Below, piece by piece: positions 1 through 7,921 of a stretch of 64,000 nt of DNA (positions are counted from its first letter, which is position 1; each line of letters begins with the position of its first letter). Location of the stretch: IMG/VR virus record IMGVR_UViG_3300037492_000170, positions 1 to 64,000 of that record; one strand, given 5' to 3'. A program made the translations under genes and the position numbers. This stretch comes from a virus. The notes below the pieces were generated by a model that worked only from the letters and a program-made list of their open reading frames with translations, searched no databases and was not told where the DNA came from.

Positions 1-150
1 AGGCATTATGGTGCACCATAATGAAGTATCCTTGGTAAGCGGTGATGAGCTTACGCTCCAAGGGTCCGAAAGCAAGTCCTAACGGGTGCAGCTCAAGCTA
101 CCGGGTAGGCGGATTATCTCAGTGGAGACTTATTAAAAAAGTGGGAGGTA
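1..150 (+). promoter_or_regulatory. Structured leader RNA or intergenic region, cut by the window edge
   Basis: No ORF is convincing here. Positions 4-23 are a perfect 20-bp palindrome. Positions 30-63 form a hairpin with CCTTGG/CCAAGG and TAAGC/GCTTA stems. A smaller CTAC/GTAG hairpin follows around 98-108. The last bases hold the SD of the first gene (GGGAGG, 143-148). It may be a leader RNA of the first operon or the tail of a structured RNA starting upstream. I could not match it to a known riboswitch or intron. Confidence 0.4.
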
Positions 151-153
151 AAA

Positions 154-381
154 ATGCAGACGACAACAATCCAGGATACCCAAATTCTGGAAGCGCGTGA
201 CCGAAGGGACCATTACGAGGAGCAAGCTGCACACGCGGCTGTTCGGTACTGTCGGGCTAAAATGCAATTCAATGACAAGGATAAAGCGTATTGGTGGCAA
301 CAGTACTTGGTGAACATTAACCAGGCTGATGCTGTGCAGGAATGTCTTAATATTATTCTGACGGAGGAAAGCTATGCGTAA
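154..381 (+). CDS. Small hypothetical protein
   Basis: 75 aa, polar and probably helical, with an aromatic YWWQQY stretch. No recognised domain. GGGAGG at 143-148 is a good SD five bases before the ATG. The gene heads a run of small genes and overlaps the next by 8 nt, so the two are probably translated together. Confidence 0.65.
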   Translation: MQTTTIQDTQILEARDRRDHYEEQAAHAAVRYCRAKMQFNDKDKAYWWQQYLVNINQADAVQECLNIILTEESYA

Positions 382-547
382 AATTCTAAGAAAGCTAAAA
401 GTCCAAGGCTGGAGGATTGCCAAAAAGTATAAAGGCGGATACTCCGTGCCTGATGGATTGATTGCGGTTAAATCAGGTAAAGCAATCGAAGTCCGGTACG
501 TTCACTGGACTGGTAAGCTCGAAGTATGCCGTTGCATGTTCGCGTAG
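374..547 (+). CDS. Small basic hypothetical protein
   Basis: 57 aa, strongly basic at the N-terminus (MRKILRKLK), then a glycine-rich turn and an RYVHWTG segment that looks like a small beta fold. Its SD (GGAGG, 363-367) lies inside the previous gene. It ends with TAG. The size and charge would suit a nucleic-acid-binding protein, but that is only inference. Confidence 0.55.
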   Translation: MRKILRKLKVQGWRIAKKYKGGYSVPDGLIAVKSGKAIEVRYVHWTGKLEVCRCMFA

Positions 548-641
548 TAGCTAAACAGTGCAACGTGAAGGGGGTGGTCAGCGTGGCAGCAGTATTTAGA
601 CCGTGCTAAATTATATTATACTATTATTATAATCATGACCG

Positions 642-674
642 AAGCAGCCCTCCTGTATTCCTGGGGGGTTGCTT
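642..674 (+). promoter_or_regulatory. 12-bp leader hairpin upstream of the 691 gene
   Basis: AAGCAGCCCTCC (642-653) pairs with GGGGGGTTGCTT (663-674), with two G-U pairs and a 9-nt loop. No T-run follows, so it is not a standard terminator. It sits six bases upstream of the SD at 680-684 and could affect translation of the next gene. The rest of 548-690 is AT-rich, with TATACT and TATAAT boxes at 617 and 628 but no good -35. Confidence 0.45.
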
Positions 675-690
675 ATCACGGAGGTAATGC

Positions 691-960
691 GTGACAACAA
701 TAATTATGAGTAATGGGTACGGAGCAGTTATAAGCTACATACCTAGAATCTCAATATCGGTAATACAGGTTGATAAGCACGGGAATTGTAAACCGTGCTA
801 TAATCAGCTCACTAATTGCAAACCGCACTATTCGGATGTAACACCGGATAGATTGTACCCAATTCTACGGAAAATCCGTAAGTTAAAGCCGCGCGGCATA
901 AGTAGTGATGATTACCGTGGGGAGGAAAAGCGTAGGGATTACGCACAGAAAATTAACTAG
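691..960 (+). CDS. Small hypothetical protein
   Basis: 89 aa from a GTG start with GGAGG six bases upstream. It has a hydrophobic, beta-rich first half and a repeated CKP segment (GNCKPCYN / TNCKPHYS) that could hold a metal. The C-terminus is basic. No family recognised. It lies directly before the CCA-adding enzyme gene, probably in the same operon. Confidence 0.6.
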   Translation: MTTIIMSNGYGAVISYIPRISISVIQVDKHGNCKPCYNQLTNCKPHYSDVTPDRLYPILRKIRKLKPRGISSDDYRGEEKRRDYAQKIN

Positions 961-970
961 GGGGAGTAAC

Positions 971-2170
971 GTGGACGAAAGACAGCTCGACCAAATGATT
1001 ACTGAGCTTGGGGGAAAGCTCTACCTTGTTGGTGGGGCTGTACGTGACGCATTAATGGGTAAAGAAGAATCCGCTGACAGGGATTACCTGGTGACAGGCG
1101 TAAGCTTCTTACCGTTTAGCAGGATTGCCGGTAAAGATTTCCCGGTGTATCTTGTGGCAATGGATGGAATCCGCTTCGGGAATCTTACGGCTCAACTTGC
1201 ACTGGCAAGGACTGAACGAAAAAATGGTACAGGTTATCACGGGTTTGAAATCCAAACAGACCCTGAAATTACTGTTGAGCAAGATTTGGTTAGAAGGGAT
1301 TTAACCATCAACTCTATTGCCAAGCGGGTAAGTGATGGGAAAATAATCGACCCGTACGGTGGTCGGTATGACATATTCAGGGGATTTCTGCGACATACCT
1401 CTAAGGCTTTCGCGGAAGATCCATTAAGGGTTTACAGAGTAGCTAGATTTGCTGCACAAATGGGATTTAAGGTACATCCTAGCACTAGAAAGTTAATGCT
1501 GTCCTTGAAAGAAGAATTGAAAGCACTTTCATCTGAACGGGTGTACCAGGAAATGGTTAAAGCTCTGGTAGCACCGTATCCTGATAGATTTTTTAGAGAG
1601 TTAAACGGGCTGCTTGATGTGCATTTCCCTGAGATTCAAGCGCTAAAAGTCCCTGATAAGCATGATGGGACTGCATTTGAACACACTATGCGTATATTAA
1701 AGCGTGGTGTGGGATTGCATGAACGGTTTGCATTACTAACACATGATTTAGGTAAGGGAGTTTCTGCTGCTCCGCCTGTCCACAATGGGCACCAAAAATA
1801 CACGGAGTTAATAGAGCAGTTTTCTACTAGACTCAGGATGCCTAAGAAATTAACCACTTTCGCCTGTAAGTTCATGACGTTGCACATGAAGTTGAAAGTG
1901 CTTCATGAAATGCGACTCGGCAGGATGATACGATTGATAGAGGTAGGCACGTCTAAGTTTCTTAGACTGACCTACCTTGAGGGGGCGGGGAGATATGACA
2001 AGAGCTTATATGTTAAGCATTGCCATATCATAAAGAGGGTATTGGGAGTCAAGAAAGTTGTCACTGGAGATACACTAATCGCCAAGGGAATAGTCCCTGA
2101 CAAAACCTTTGGCGAGAAGCTTCTCCAAGAGCGAGTACGAGAATACAGAAGGAGACAGAATGAATCTTAA
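971..2170 (+). CDS. cca: CCA-adding enzyme / tRNA nucleotidyltransferase
   Basis: 399 aa, the usual length for a class II CCA-adding enzyme. Such enzymes build or repair the CCA end of tRNAs. The nucleotidyltransferase signature YLVGGAVRD is near residues 18-26 and the metal-binding DRD at 36-38. RRDLTINSIA is near 108-117, the DPYGG turn near 127, and an EDPLRVYRVARFA helix near 149. A C-terminal HD domain follows (HTM near 238, HD near 258). The GTG start at 971 is preceded by GGGGAG. A longer reading from 905 is open but would overlap the previous gene. The phage tRNAs already encode CCA, so repair of damaged or trimmed tRNA ends is the more likely use. Confidence 0.93.
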   Translation: MDERQLDQMITELGGKLYLVGGAVRDALMGKEESADRDYLVTGVSFLPFSRIAGKDFPVYLVAMDGIRFGNLTAQLALARTERKNGTGYHGFEIQTDPEITVEQDLVRRDLTINSIAKRVSDGKIIDPYGGRYDIFRGFLRHTSKAFAEDPLRVYRVARFAAQMGFKVHPSTRKLMLSLKEELKALSSERVYQEMVKALVAPYPDRFFRELNGLLDVHFPEIQALKVPDKHDGTAFEHTMRILKRGVGLHERFALLTHDLGKGVSAAPPVHNGHQKYTELIEQFSTRLRMPKKLTTFACKFMTLHMKLKVLHEMRLGRMIRLIEVGTSKFLRLTYLEGAGRYDKSLYVKHCHIIKRVLGVKKVVTGDTLIAKGIVPDKTFGEKLLQERVREYRRRQNES

Positions 2171-2558
2171 AGCTAAATTCACAAGAGAAGAGCTTGCGGA
2201 GTTGATAAAAACTTGTAAGCTAGCTTACCCAATGTCAGAAGAAGTCCGCCTGTGGAGTCTGCTTAAGGATAATGAAGGGGTGTTTGATATATGGGTTCTT
2301 ACAAGTGTTTTGAAAGACCGTATGTTTGGGTTACGGCTTGTTGATTTGATGATGCTGTACCTCAATGAATTACTGGGGTTTCATGGTGTGGAGTTTATAC
2401 CTGAAATCGGTGGTGGATTCAGATTCATGTATCTAAATGCAGGTGATACTTACAATACTACCTTCATTTGCGACTCAGCAACAAATACACTAACGATCTC
2501 TACCTATGGAGACATAGTAGAGAAATATGAAACAAGAAGAGCAAGGAGAAGAGGATGA
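2160..2558 (+). CDS. Hypothetical protein
   Basis: 132 aa. The start overlaps the last codons of cca and GGAGA sits just upstream, so it is probably translationally coupled. The N-terminal half is helical (FTREELAELIKTCKLAYP), then a hydrophobic LVDLMMLYLNELLGF helix and a beta-rich C-terminal part ending in RRARRRG. No family recognised. Confidence 0.65.
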   Translation: MNLKAKFTREELAELIKTCKLAYPMSEEVRLWSLLKDNEGVFDIWVLTSVLKDRMFGLRLVDLMMLYLNELLGFHGVEFIPEIGGGFRFMYLNAGDTYNTTFICDSATNTLTISTYGDIVEKYETRRARRRG

Positions 2559-2722
2559 CACCAGAGCAGATATTTTATTATCATTCACTAATCATTCAGG
2601 AATGGTGCGCTGAAGAACTGAGGGAATTAAGGAGACAACAAGATGAGCAAAGAAAAGAAGCGGAAATTCGAAGTGATGCTACCGCTGAAAAAAGGAACGA
2701 GCCTATCGCTTGGCAAGTTTAA
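2555..2722 (+). CDS. Small hypothetical protein
   Basis: 55 aa with a charged coiled-coil-like centre (EELRELRRQQDEQRKEAE). It starts at an ATGA junction with the previous gene. It overlaps the 2643 ORF in another frame for 80 nt, and the two may not both be expressed. Confidence 0.5.
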   Translation: MTPEQIFYYHSLIIQEWCAEELRELRRQQDEQRKEAEIRSDATAEKRNEPIAWQV

Positions 2723-2789
2723 GACTAGAGAAGAAGCTGAGAAGCACGAGAAAACAATCCCATTCTTATGCTACATCAGGATAGTTTAA
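2643..2789 (+). CDS. Small basic hypothetical protein
   Basis: 48 aa: a lysine-rich start (MSKEKKRKFEV), a KFKTREEAEKHEK helix and a final FLCYIRIV strand. That layout is common among small phage proteins. AAGGAG lies about eight bases upstream of the ATG. It overlaps the preceding ORF out of frame. Confidence 0.55.
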   Translation: MSKEKKRKFEVMLPLKKGTSLSLGKFKTREEAEKHEKTIPFLCYIRIV

Positions 2790-2793
2790 CCAC

Positions 2794-2870
2794 GTTCATG
2801 TCGTCTAAATGGAATAGGACAGCCCATCCTGTATGGGAAAATGGTGGTTCGATCCCGCCCATGTACGCCA
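2794..2870 (+). tRNA. tRNA-like gene, anticodon CTG (Gln?), degenerate features
   Basis: A cloverleaf can be drawn. The acceptor is GTTCATG/CATGTAC with one T-T mismatch at pair 3. The D stem is GTCT/GGAC, the anticodon stem GCCCA/TGGGA (outer pair mismatched), and the T arm GGTGG-TTCGATC-CCGCC. Discriminator G and an encoded CCA follow. The anticodon loop TCCTGTA gives CTG but has C at position 33 and T at 37, which is abnormal. The T arm and CCA make a tRNA origin convincing; function as glutamine tRNA is less sure. Confidence 0.6.
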
Positions 2871-2893
2871 ACCAAAGTGAAGGAGCAAAGAAA

Positions 2894-3115
2894 ATGAAAT
2901 GGAAAATAGCATGTAGCACTTGGTTTATACACACAAAGAAGTTTACCTGCAATATTGACAAACAGCTAGGCGAGTGGAGACTAACAATCTTTTCAAGAGA
3001 GTGGGATGCGGCTACCGCAAACTGGAAGGTAGTCAAGAAAGAATGGTTCAATCTACTGAGAGAAGCTAAAGAATATGCCGAAAAATGGGTAGAAGCACAA
3101 AGGAGTGTGAAATGA
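2894..3115 (+). CDS. Small hypothetical protein
   Basis: 73 aa starting MKWKIACSTW, with AAGGAG eight bases before the ATG. I chose this start because a longer in-frame reading from 2768 would run through the tRNA-like gene. The protein looks like a small beta sheet followed by a helix (LLREAKEYAEKWVEAQ), a common small phage fold. No family recognised. Confidence 0.65.
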   Translation: MKWKIACSTWFIHTKKFTCNIDKQLGEWRLTIFSREWDAATANWKVVKKEWFNLLREAKEYAEKWVEAQRSVK

Positions 3116-3486
3116 CCGCCCCAACATTAGAACAGATTACAGAGTTGACTTCAACCGGCAAACCTTGGTACTCGGACGATAATGCAGTGAAGAGTAAGTT
3201 TGTTGTGTATAAACACGATGAAGGCAAATTCACAATGTATTTTGAATCGTATCCACTAAACTTTTTAATACCATCTAATTTCTTCTTGGAGTTTCACCCG
3301 GCTGTGGTTCCACAACTAGTATTTGAAGTCATCTCAAAACTTATAAAACGTATAGAGCAGCGAGAAAAACATATTTATAGAATCATAGCTACATTAGATA
3401 TAGGAAACGAGGCTATGAAAGAAGGTATCACCTTGGAATTTAACCGTTGTGTCAAGTTTGTCGAAGATTTTGAGGAGGTAAAATGA
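3112..3486 (+). CDS. Hypothetical protein
   Basis: 124 aa. It starts at an ATGA overlap with the previous stop. There is a hydrophobic middle (YPLNFLIPSNFFLEF) and a long amphipathic helix (VISKLIKRIEQREKHIYRII). No family recognised. It is coupled to its neighbours on both sides by 4-nt overlaps. Confidence 0.6.
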   Translation: MTAPTLEQITELTSTGKPWYSDDNAVKSKFVVYKHDEGKFTMYFESYPLNFLIPSNFFLEFHPAVVPQLVFEVISKLIKRIEQREKHIYRIIATLDIGNEAMKEGITLEFNRCVKFVEDFEEVK

Positions 3487-3692
3487 GTAGAGAATTTGTA
3501 TGTCCTGAATGTGGCAATAATGAACTAAGTGTGGAGTTTAGGGCTGATGCATGTATGTTTATCGAAGATGGAGTACCAATGGTTGATGAGGGTACTACCA
3601 CTATAACCCATCTAGATAGTTTCTACTGTCCTAATTGTGGATGGCATACATTCTATGAGAGTGATATAACAGACAACATGCAGGAGGTATAA
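3483..3692 (+). CDS. Small zinc-ribbon protein
   Basis: 69 aa with two CxxC knuckles: CPECGNNEL near residue 8 and CPNCGWHTF near residue 49. These would bind one zinc. It is a paralogue of the genes at 8566 and 9700, which share the 'C-P-x-C-G-x-x-E-L ... C-x-x-C-x-W' layout. GGAGG is just upstream. The role is unknown. Confidence 0.7.
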   Translation: MSREFVCPECGNNELSVEFRADACMFIEDGVPMVDEGTTTITHLDSFYCPNCGWHTFYESDITDNMQEV

Positions 3693-3871
3693 TGGATGAA
3701 CTAAAATATAGAATCATAGATGAAATCGAAGTTTTAGAGCATAATATAATAGAAGCGATAGAAACAAATAAAAGGCTAAGGAGGAAAGATGGCATACAGA
3801 TCGAAATTTGCAAGGATGGAGTTGTACGGGAAGTGCAGCACAAGGATGTGGCTGATTGCAGAGAAGCTTGA
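3692..3871 (+). CDS. Small hypothetical protein, overlapped by the next gene
   Basis: 59 aa, helical and acidic/basic mixed (DEIEVLEHNIIEAIETNKRLRRK). GGAGGTATA precedes the ATG. The last 83 nt overlap the 3789 gene in another frame. The good SD supports it, but the long overlap makes it uncertain. Confidence 0.45.
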   Translation: MDELKYRIIDEIEVLEHNIIEAIETNKRLRRKDGIQIEICKDGVVREVQHKDVADCREA

Positions 3872-4019
3872 GGAGGCACTCGCAGAGATTGAAGATGAGG
3901 ATATAGGGGAGAACGGAGAATATCAAACAGTATATGATGCTATACTCCAACTCTATGAGATTGCAGAGGAACTTCAAGCCGAGAACAAAATATTTCTTGA
4001 CACCGAAGATTTAACGTGA
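3789..4019 (+). CDS. Small acidic hypothetical protein
   Basis: 76 aa with AAGGAGG five bases upstream of the ATG. After a basic start it becomes an acidic helical protein (IAEKLEEALAEIEDEDIGE; LYEIAEELQAENK). No family recognised. Confidence 0.6.
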   Translation: MAYRSKFARMELYGKCSTRMWLIAEKLEEALAEIEDEDIGENGEYQTVYDAILQLYEIAEELQAENKIFLDTEDLT

Positions 4020-4055
4020 TATGCTATTGGGTAGAAACAAAAAAACGGAGGGACG

Positions 4056-5252
4056 ATGAGAAACGCAAGAAAATGGCAGAAAGGGTTCTATGAGCTGCAC
4101 GCAGCAATGAGAGAAGCGTGTATTAAATTTCCTTCTTTTATGACACCCATCCAACAACTTCTTTACAGTAATCAATTTCTACTTGGTAAGTCTAGCGACA
4201 ATGAAGAAATGGTATCCTATTCTGATAAAGATAACCAAAGGTACAATCATGGTCGCAGAACTAAAACCACATTGGGGAGATTTCTGTCTCGAAAGATGGG
4301 TATCGAAGAAAAGTCAACTTACTTCACTGCTAACGTATTCGCAGCATTAAATGGTGAATCTACACGATTCAAGGTGATAAAAGGCGATGCTATAAAGCAA
4401 GCCTACCGTGATTGTGTAGGTGGTTCATCTTGTATGACTGGCGGTTGCTCTGAGTATGTCCTCCTCTATGCAGAAAATCCTGATAAAATATCAATGCTGA
4501 CATATGTAAACGGGGAGAAAACCTGCCGTGCCTTACTGTGGAATTGTGAAGATAATATAAAGTATATGGATAGAATTTATCCCGATGATTGTGGTAATCA
4601 CATTCAACTCTTTCGTGAATGGGCAAGTCGTAATGGATATGATACCAGGAGGTATCAAGGTGCTCCACATGATGATCAGGTTTATACACACGGAGAGAAT
4701 AGTTTATATGTAAGTCTCAAATTACCATCTAATGGATATTACCCGTATATGGATACATTCTGTTGGGGAGATAGTGCCGGAAACTTTCGGAATGAATCAG
4801 AAGATGCCGAAAGAATCTTCAACTGCACTGGTGGAGGATGGTCTAACTCTGGGACATATTGTGTATGTTGCGAAGAATACTATCATGAAGGTAATATGAT
4901 TTATTCCAGGGGAGATGATGCACACATTTGTCAGGATTGTTATGATGAACATTACTTCACTTGTGACCATTGTAATAATGTTTTCGATTCAGAGGATTGT
5001 AACGGTGAGGATGAGTGTTTATGCAGAAGTTGTTATGAGGATTTATATAGAGATTGTGATTGTTGTAATGAATCTGTAAGACGAAATACAGTCACAGAGA
5101 CAGCGGATGGATCATATGTGTGTGAAGTTTGTGTAGAAGAGATGTATTCCTGTTGTCCAGAATGTGATGAACTTCATCACTTTGATGACTTGAATGAGGA
5201 CAATATATGCAAATATTGTGCAGTATTAATTGAAGAAGAGGAGGCAGCATGA
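4056..5252 (+). CDS. Large cysteine-rich protein with serial zinc-knuckle pairs
   Basis: 398 aa, GGAGGGACG upstream. The first 260 residues have no motif I know, apart from GGSSCMTGG near 125. The last 130 residues are a dense array of CxxC pairs separated by 10-25 residues (for example CVCC, CQDC, CDHC, CRSC, CDCC, CEVC, CPEC, CKYC), as in tandem treble-clef or RING-like zinc domains. That suggests a multi-zinc binding platform for protein or nucleic acid. It overlaps the peptidase gene by 4 nt. Function unknown. Confidence 0.75.
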   Translation: MRNARKWQKGFYELHAAMREACIKFPSFMTPIQQLLYSNQFLLGKSSDNEEMVSYSDKDNQRYNHGRRTKTTLGRFLSRKMGIEEKSTYFTANVFAALNGESTRFKVIKGDAIKQAYRDCVGGSSCMTGGCSEYVLLYAENPDKISMLTYVNGEKTCRALLWNCEDNIKYMDRIYPDDCGNHIQLFREWASRNGYDTRRYQGAPHDDQVYTHGENSLYVSLKLPSNGYYPYMDTFCWGDSAGNFRNESEDAERIFNCTGGGWSNSGTYCVCCEEYYHEGNMIYSRGDDAHICQDCYDEHYFTCDHCNNVFDSEDCNGEDECLCRSCYEDLYRDCDCCNESVRRNTVTETADGSYVCEVCVEEMYSCCPECDELHHFDDLNEDNICKYCAVLIEEEEAA

Positions 5253-6178
5253 AAGGCAAGAGACAAGAAGCTGCGGATAGAGCAGCTAAAGTAATAAGAA
5301 GGTTAATTGATTTTAAGGAGTTCAAACGATGCTGTGATGCTAGCGAAGTAGAGTTGACACAAGGTTTTGAGATGCTCGGTACCAACAATAGACCGTGTTT
5401 CTATTTAGATAACAATTCAACAATACTAGCTGTAGCACATCTGGATTCTGTGCAGGATTCGGACCATTTTAAGCACACAATAGTAGGGGATGAGACATTT
5501 GTATTCAGCCCCGTTTTGGATGATAGAGCGGGAGTATATATCATTCTGGATTTGCTCCCTAAATTAGGAATAAATGTTGATGTGCTTCTCACTACTGGTG
5601 AGGAGACTGGATCATCAACAGCATCAGAGTTCTACACGAGTAAGAAGTATATGTGGGGTGTAGAGTTCGACCGTGGTGGGCATGATGTAGTGACCTATGA
5701 CTTTGATAATAAAGCATGGGAAGCAAGGATAAAAGAGGCTGGTTTCAAAATGGGGAGTGGAACCTTCTCTGATATATCCCGACTGGAAGAGATTGGATGT
5801 TCATTCATGAACATAGGGATAGGGTCCTACGATGGTCACAGTAAGAGAGCTTACTTGATAGTAGAAGAAATGATTGATAACCTGGCTAACTTTTTCGTAT
5901 TCCATGAGCTTCACAAAGAGAGGCATTTTCCTCACGTATATGTTGAGAATAAATGGAATAAATGGGATGGTATATATGGTTATGGTGGAACTGGTTACAC
6001 ATACAAATCAAAGACTGGAAGTTTAGTAGAAGTATATACAAGCAAAGGTAGACTCCCACACTGGTCATCAACTGAACCTAGAGTACCTGACAAAGACGAA
6101 TACCCTACAGTTTGGGATGAGGATGATATTGCAAATAACTGGGAATCTGATAATACAAAATGGATGGAAGGTCTTTAA
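5249..6178 (+). CDS. Co-catalytic zinc metallopeptidase, M20/M28/M42-like
   Basis: 309 aa. The spaced metal ligands of the clan are visible: AVAHLDSV near residue 63 (His and Asp), a VLDDRAGV segment near 90 (bridging Asp), TTGEETGSS near 115 (catalytic and metal Glu), EFDRGG near 140 (Asp) and DGHSKRAYL near 198 (His). This order matches di-zinc aminopeptidases, which remove N-terminal residues from peptides. The last 80 residues are aromatic, Gly/Tyr-rich and outside the usual fold. There is no signal peptide, so it probably acts in the cytoplasm. The substrate is not predictable. Confidence 0.75.
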   Translation: MKGKRQEAADRAAKVIRRLIDFKEFKRCCDASEVELTQGFEMLGTNNRPCFYLDNNSTILAVAHLDSVQDSDHFKHTIVGDETFVFSPVLDDRAGVYIILDLLPKLGINVDVLLTTGEETGSSTASEFYTSKKYMWGVEFDRGGHDVVTYDFDNKAWEARIKEAGFKMGSGTFSDISRLEEIGCSFMNIGIGSYDGHSKRAYLIVEEMIDNLANFFVFHELHKERHFPHVYVENKWNKWDGIYGYGGTGYTYKSKTGSLVEVYTSKGRLPHWSSTEPRVPDKDEYPTVWDEDDIANNWESDNTKWMEGL

Positions 6179-6218
6179 TAGAGCGGGAGGGTTTATCGTT
6201 AATTAACAACGGGGGTTT

Positions 6219-6467
6219 GTGAAAATGCGTGATTATGAGCAGCTAATTCGCGGCTATAATAAAGAACTAGCCGATACACAGGAAGTGTGGAATTACTCAA
6301 ATGAGATACACATTCTGGATTTACATCTTGAAGAAAAAAAGGCTCTAAGAGTGGAGGACCAAGACGGATGGAGCGATGAGGATTTTTATGAGGAGGGTTA
6401 CTACGATGAAACTGAAGAAGGAGAAGAAGTGGTATACCTGGAGCAGATTCACTCAAGTTTTCTATAA
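6219..6467 (+). CDS. Small acidic hypothetical protein
   Basis: 82 aa from GTG (or 80 aa from ATG at 6225). GGGGG lies just upstream. The C-terminal half is very acidic (SDEDFYEEGYYDETEEGEE), and the fold is probably helical then disordered. No family recognised. Its 3' end overlaps the basic ORF at 6406 in a different frame. Confidence 0.55.
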   Translation: MKMRDYEQLIRGYNKELADTQEVWNYSNEIHILDLHLEEKKALRVEDQDGWSDEDFYEEGYYDETEEGEEVVYLEQIHSSFL

Positions 6468-6540
6468 AAAGAAAGCCTATAACCGTCGAATCTTAAAAGA
6501 GAAATTAAAAAAGGAGGCAGAACGTGACGCTAACGCATAA
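6406..6540 (+). CDS. Very basic small protein
   Basis: 44 aa, about one third Lys/Arg (MKLKKEKKWYTW ... KEKLKKEAERDA). GAGGG lies nine bases upstream of the ATG. It overlaps the acidic gene at 6219 and the next gene at 6524. It may bind nucleic acid or the acidic neighbour, but this is only a guess from charge. Confidence 0.45.
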   Translation: MKLKKEKKWYTWSRFTQVFYKKKAYNRRILKEKLKKEAERDANA

Positions 6541-6811
6541 GATTTATCGCTTTGAGAACGGGAGAGGATTGAGTGTTATATGCAGAGATAATAAGTTTAG
6601 TATAGCTAGGCTGCTAATTAAGAAGGATGAGTCACTAGAACTAGACTCAGATAGATGCTCCCATGATGACTGCAACTGGGAAGATGTGAAAGAGACAGTA
6701 AAACTGCTACGACGACTACCGAGACCATACGGTAATTATTGGGTGGGTGATAAACCAGAGGTTCGGAAAGGTTATTGGCATGGTACCAAAACCAAGAAGG
6801 AAAGGAGATAA
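6524..6811 (+). CDS. Small hypothetical protein
   Basis: 95 aa from GTG with a strong AAAGGAGG SD. It has a beta-rich N-terminal half (YRFENGRGLSVICRDNKFSI) and a basic tail (HGTKTKKERR) that carries the SD of the next gene in its coding sequence. No family recognised. Confidence 0.6.
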   Translation: MTLTHKIYRFENGRGLSVICRDNKFSIARLLIKKDESLELDSDRCSHDDCNWEDVKETVKLLRRLPRPYGNYWVGDKPEVRKGYWHGTKTKKERR

Positions 6812-6812
6812 C

Positions 6813-7115
6813 ATGGCACGATTCAGAGGCTTGGTGTGTGGTAGCACCTCAGAAGTTACTAGATGTGGAGGAAAACATACTGGACTTAGAACAGAAGCAA
6901 ACGGAGAAAGGCTCGGTGTTAATGTTGTAGCTTATGTGAATGAGCAAGGTGAGGATGTTTTTTCAATTACTGTGACAGATGGAAGTGATAATAGTTTTTG
7001 GAAAACATATCATCTCGGTCATGTAACAAAAGGTGTCTTTGTGGCAGAGACAGGTTTTGCTAGAAGTATGGCAGCTTTAGGACCAAAAGTAAAACTATGG
7101 AGGGACAATGAATAA
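6813..7115 (+). CDS. Hypothetical protein
   Basis: 100 aa, start ATG at 6813 directly after AAAGGAGATA. Glycine-rich and beta-rich, probably a small sandwich fold (GVNVVAYVNEQGEDVFSITV). No cysteine pairs or catalytic motif. It overlaps the next gene by 8 nt. A longer reading from 6747 would run through the previous gene. Confidence 0.6.
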   Translation: MARFRGLVCGSTSEVTRCGGKHTGLRTEANGERLGVNVVAYVNEQGEDVFSITVTDGSDNSFWKTYHLGHVTKGVFVAETGFARSMAALGPKVKLWRDNE

Positions 7116-7551
7116 CAACACATTCCATGTTGACATACTCGACGAGCGTATGAATAGACAATCTAGCTTAGAGATGCGCGGAGGCTCAATAAACACTAGA
7201 GTTAATATTGAAAGCAGATTATCAGTGCTTGTTCAATATGGGGTGACCTACAAAGGGAACCCTGGTTTTTCCGTGAGACCTAACGGCACGTTGTATAACA
7301 GACCAATATTCGAGTTTGAATTACTTGACGATGCTGGTAATGGTAGAACATACATCAGCGAAGAAGTATATCAAAACTTCATTCATTTCGGAGAGAGGGT
7401 AGCTAGAGTAACAGTCCCGATATTAAATGTGCCGGTAATGCGACCACAAAGAGAGATATTATTCGGACGTGAAGAGTGGGGGAGTGCTACTGGTTGGCAG
7501 GAAGAAGTGACTGATTACCTTAAAGAGAAAGGAGAAGGATATGTACGCTAG
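7108..7551 (+). CDS. Hypothetical protein
   Basis: 147 aa, GGAGG just upstream. Beta-rich with repeated short strands (IFEFELLDDAGNGRTYIS; ARVTVPILNVPVM). No family recognised. It could be a small structural or decoration-like protein, but its place in the accessory block argues against a virion role. Confidence 0.6.
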   Translation: MNNNTFHVDILDERMNRQSSLEMRGGSINTRVNIESRLSVLVQYGVTYKGNPGFSVRPNGTLYNRPIFEFELLDDAGNGRTYISEEVYQNFIHFGERVARVTVPILNVPVMRPQREILFGREEWGSATGWQEEVTDYLKEKGEGYVR

Positions 7552-7921
7552 AGTAGCAAAGTATGAATCCAAGTATCTCAATGAGGCAGAGGTACACGAA
7601 ATAACCACAGATAACCCACATGGTTTAGTCAGAGCAGTTTTCAGGAATGGCGGGGTTGATATTAAGATAATATGTGAATTTGACTCCATTAGTATAGAAG
7701 TGGGAGGTCCTGGTGTATACGACGGTCAGTTTGCAACAATTACAAGGAAACGAGAGAAGGTAAATATTATGTGTAATGAGCAGATGGTGAATCAACTAAT
7801 GCACGTAGGGAGAGGAGATTTTGTATGGGATAACTTTAACATCGAGAAAGCAGTTAAAGCAGAGAGTCTGATTGAGGATTTTCACAATTTTAATTCTTGT
7901 TATGGAGGGAGGGTAGAATGA
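7541..7921 (+). CDS. Hypothetical protein
   Basis: 126 aa, AAGGAG upstream. Alternating hydrophobic strands with a glycine turn (VEVGGPGVYDGQF in outline) and a helical C-terminus. It overlaps both neighbours by a few bases. No family recognised. Confidence 0.55.
   Translation: MYARVAKYESKYLNEAEVHEITTDNPHGLVRAVFRNGGVDIKIICEFDSISIEVGGPGVYDGQFATITRKREKVNIMCNEQMVNQLMHVGRGDFVWDNFNIEKAVKAESLIEDFHNFNSCYGGRVE

Noticed and set aside
1-150. Group I intron 3' end
   Set aside because: Some GC-rich stems look suggestive, but the conserved P7 and S elements are not present.
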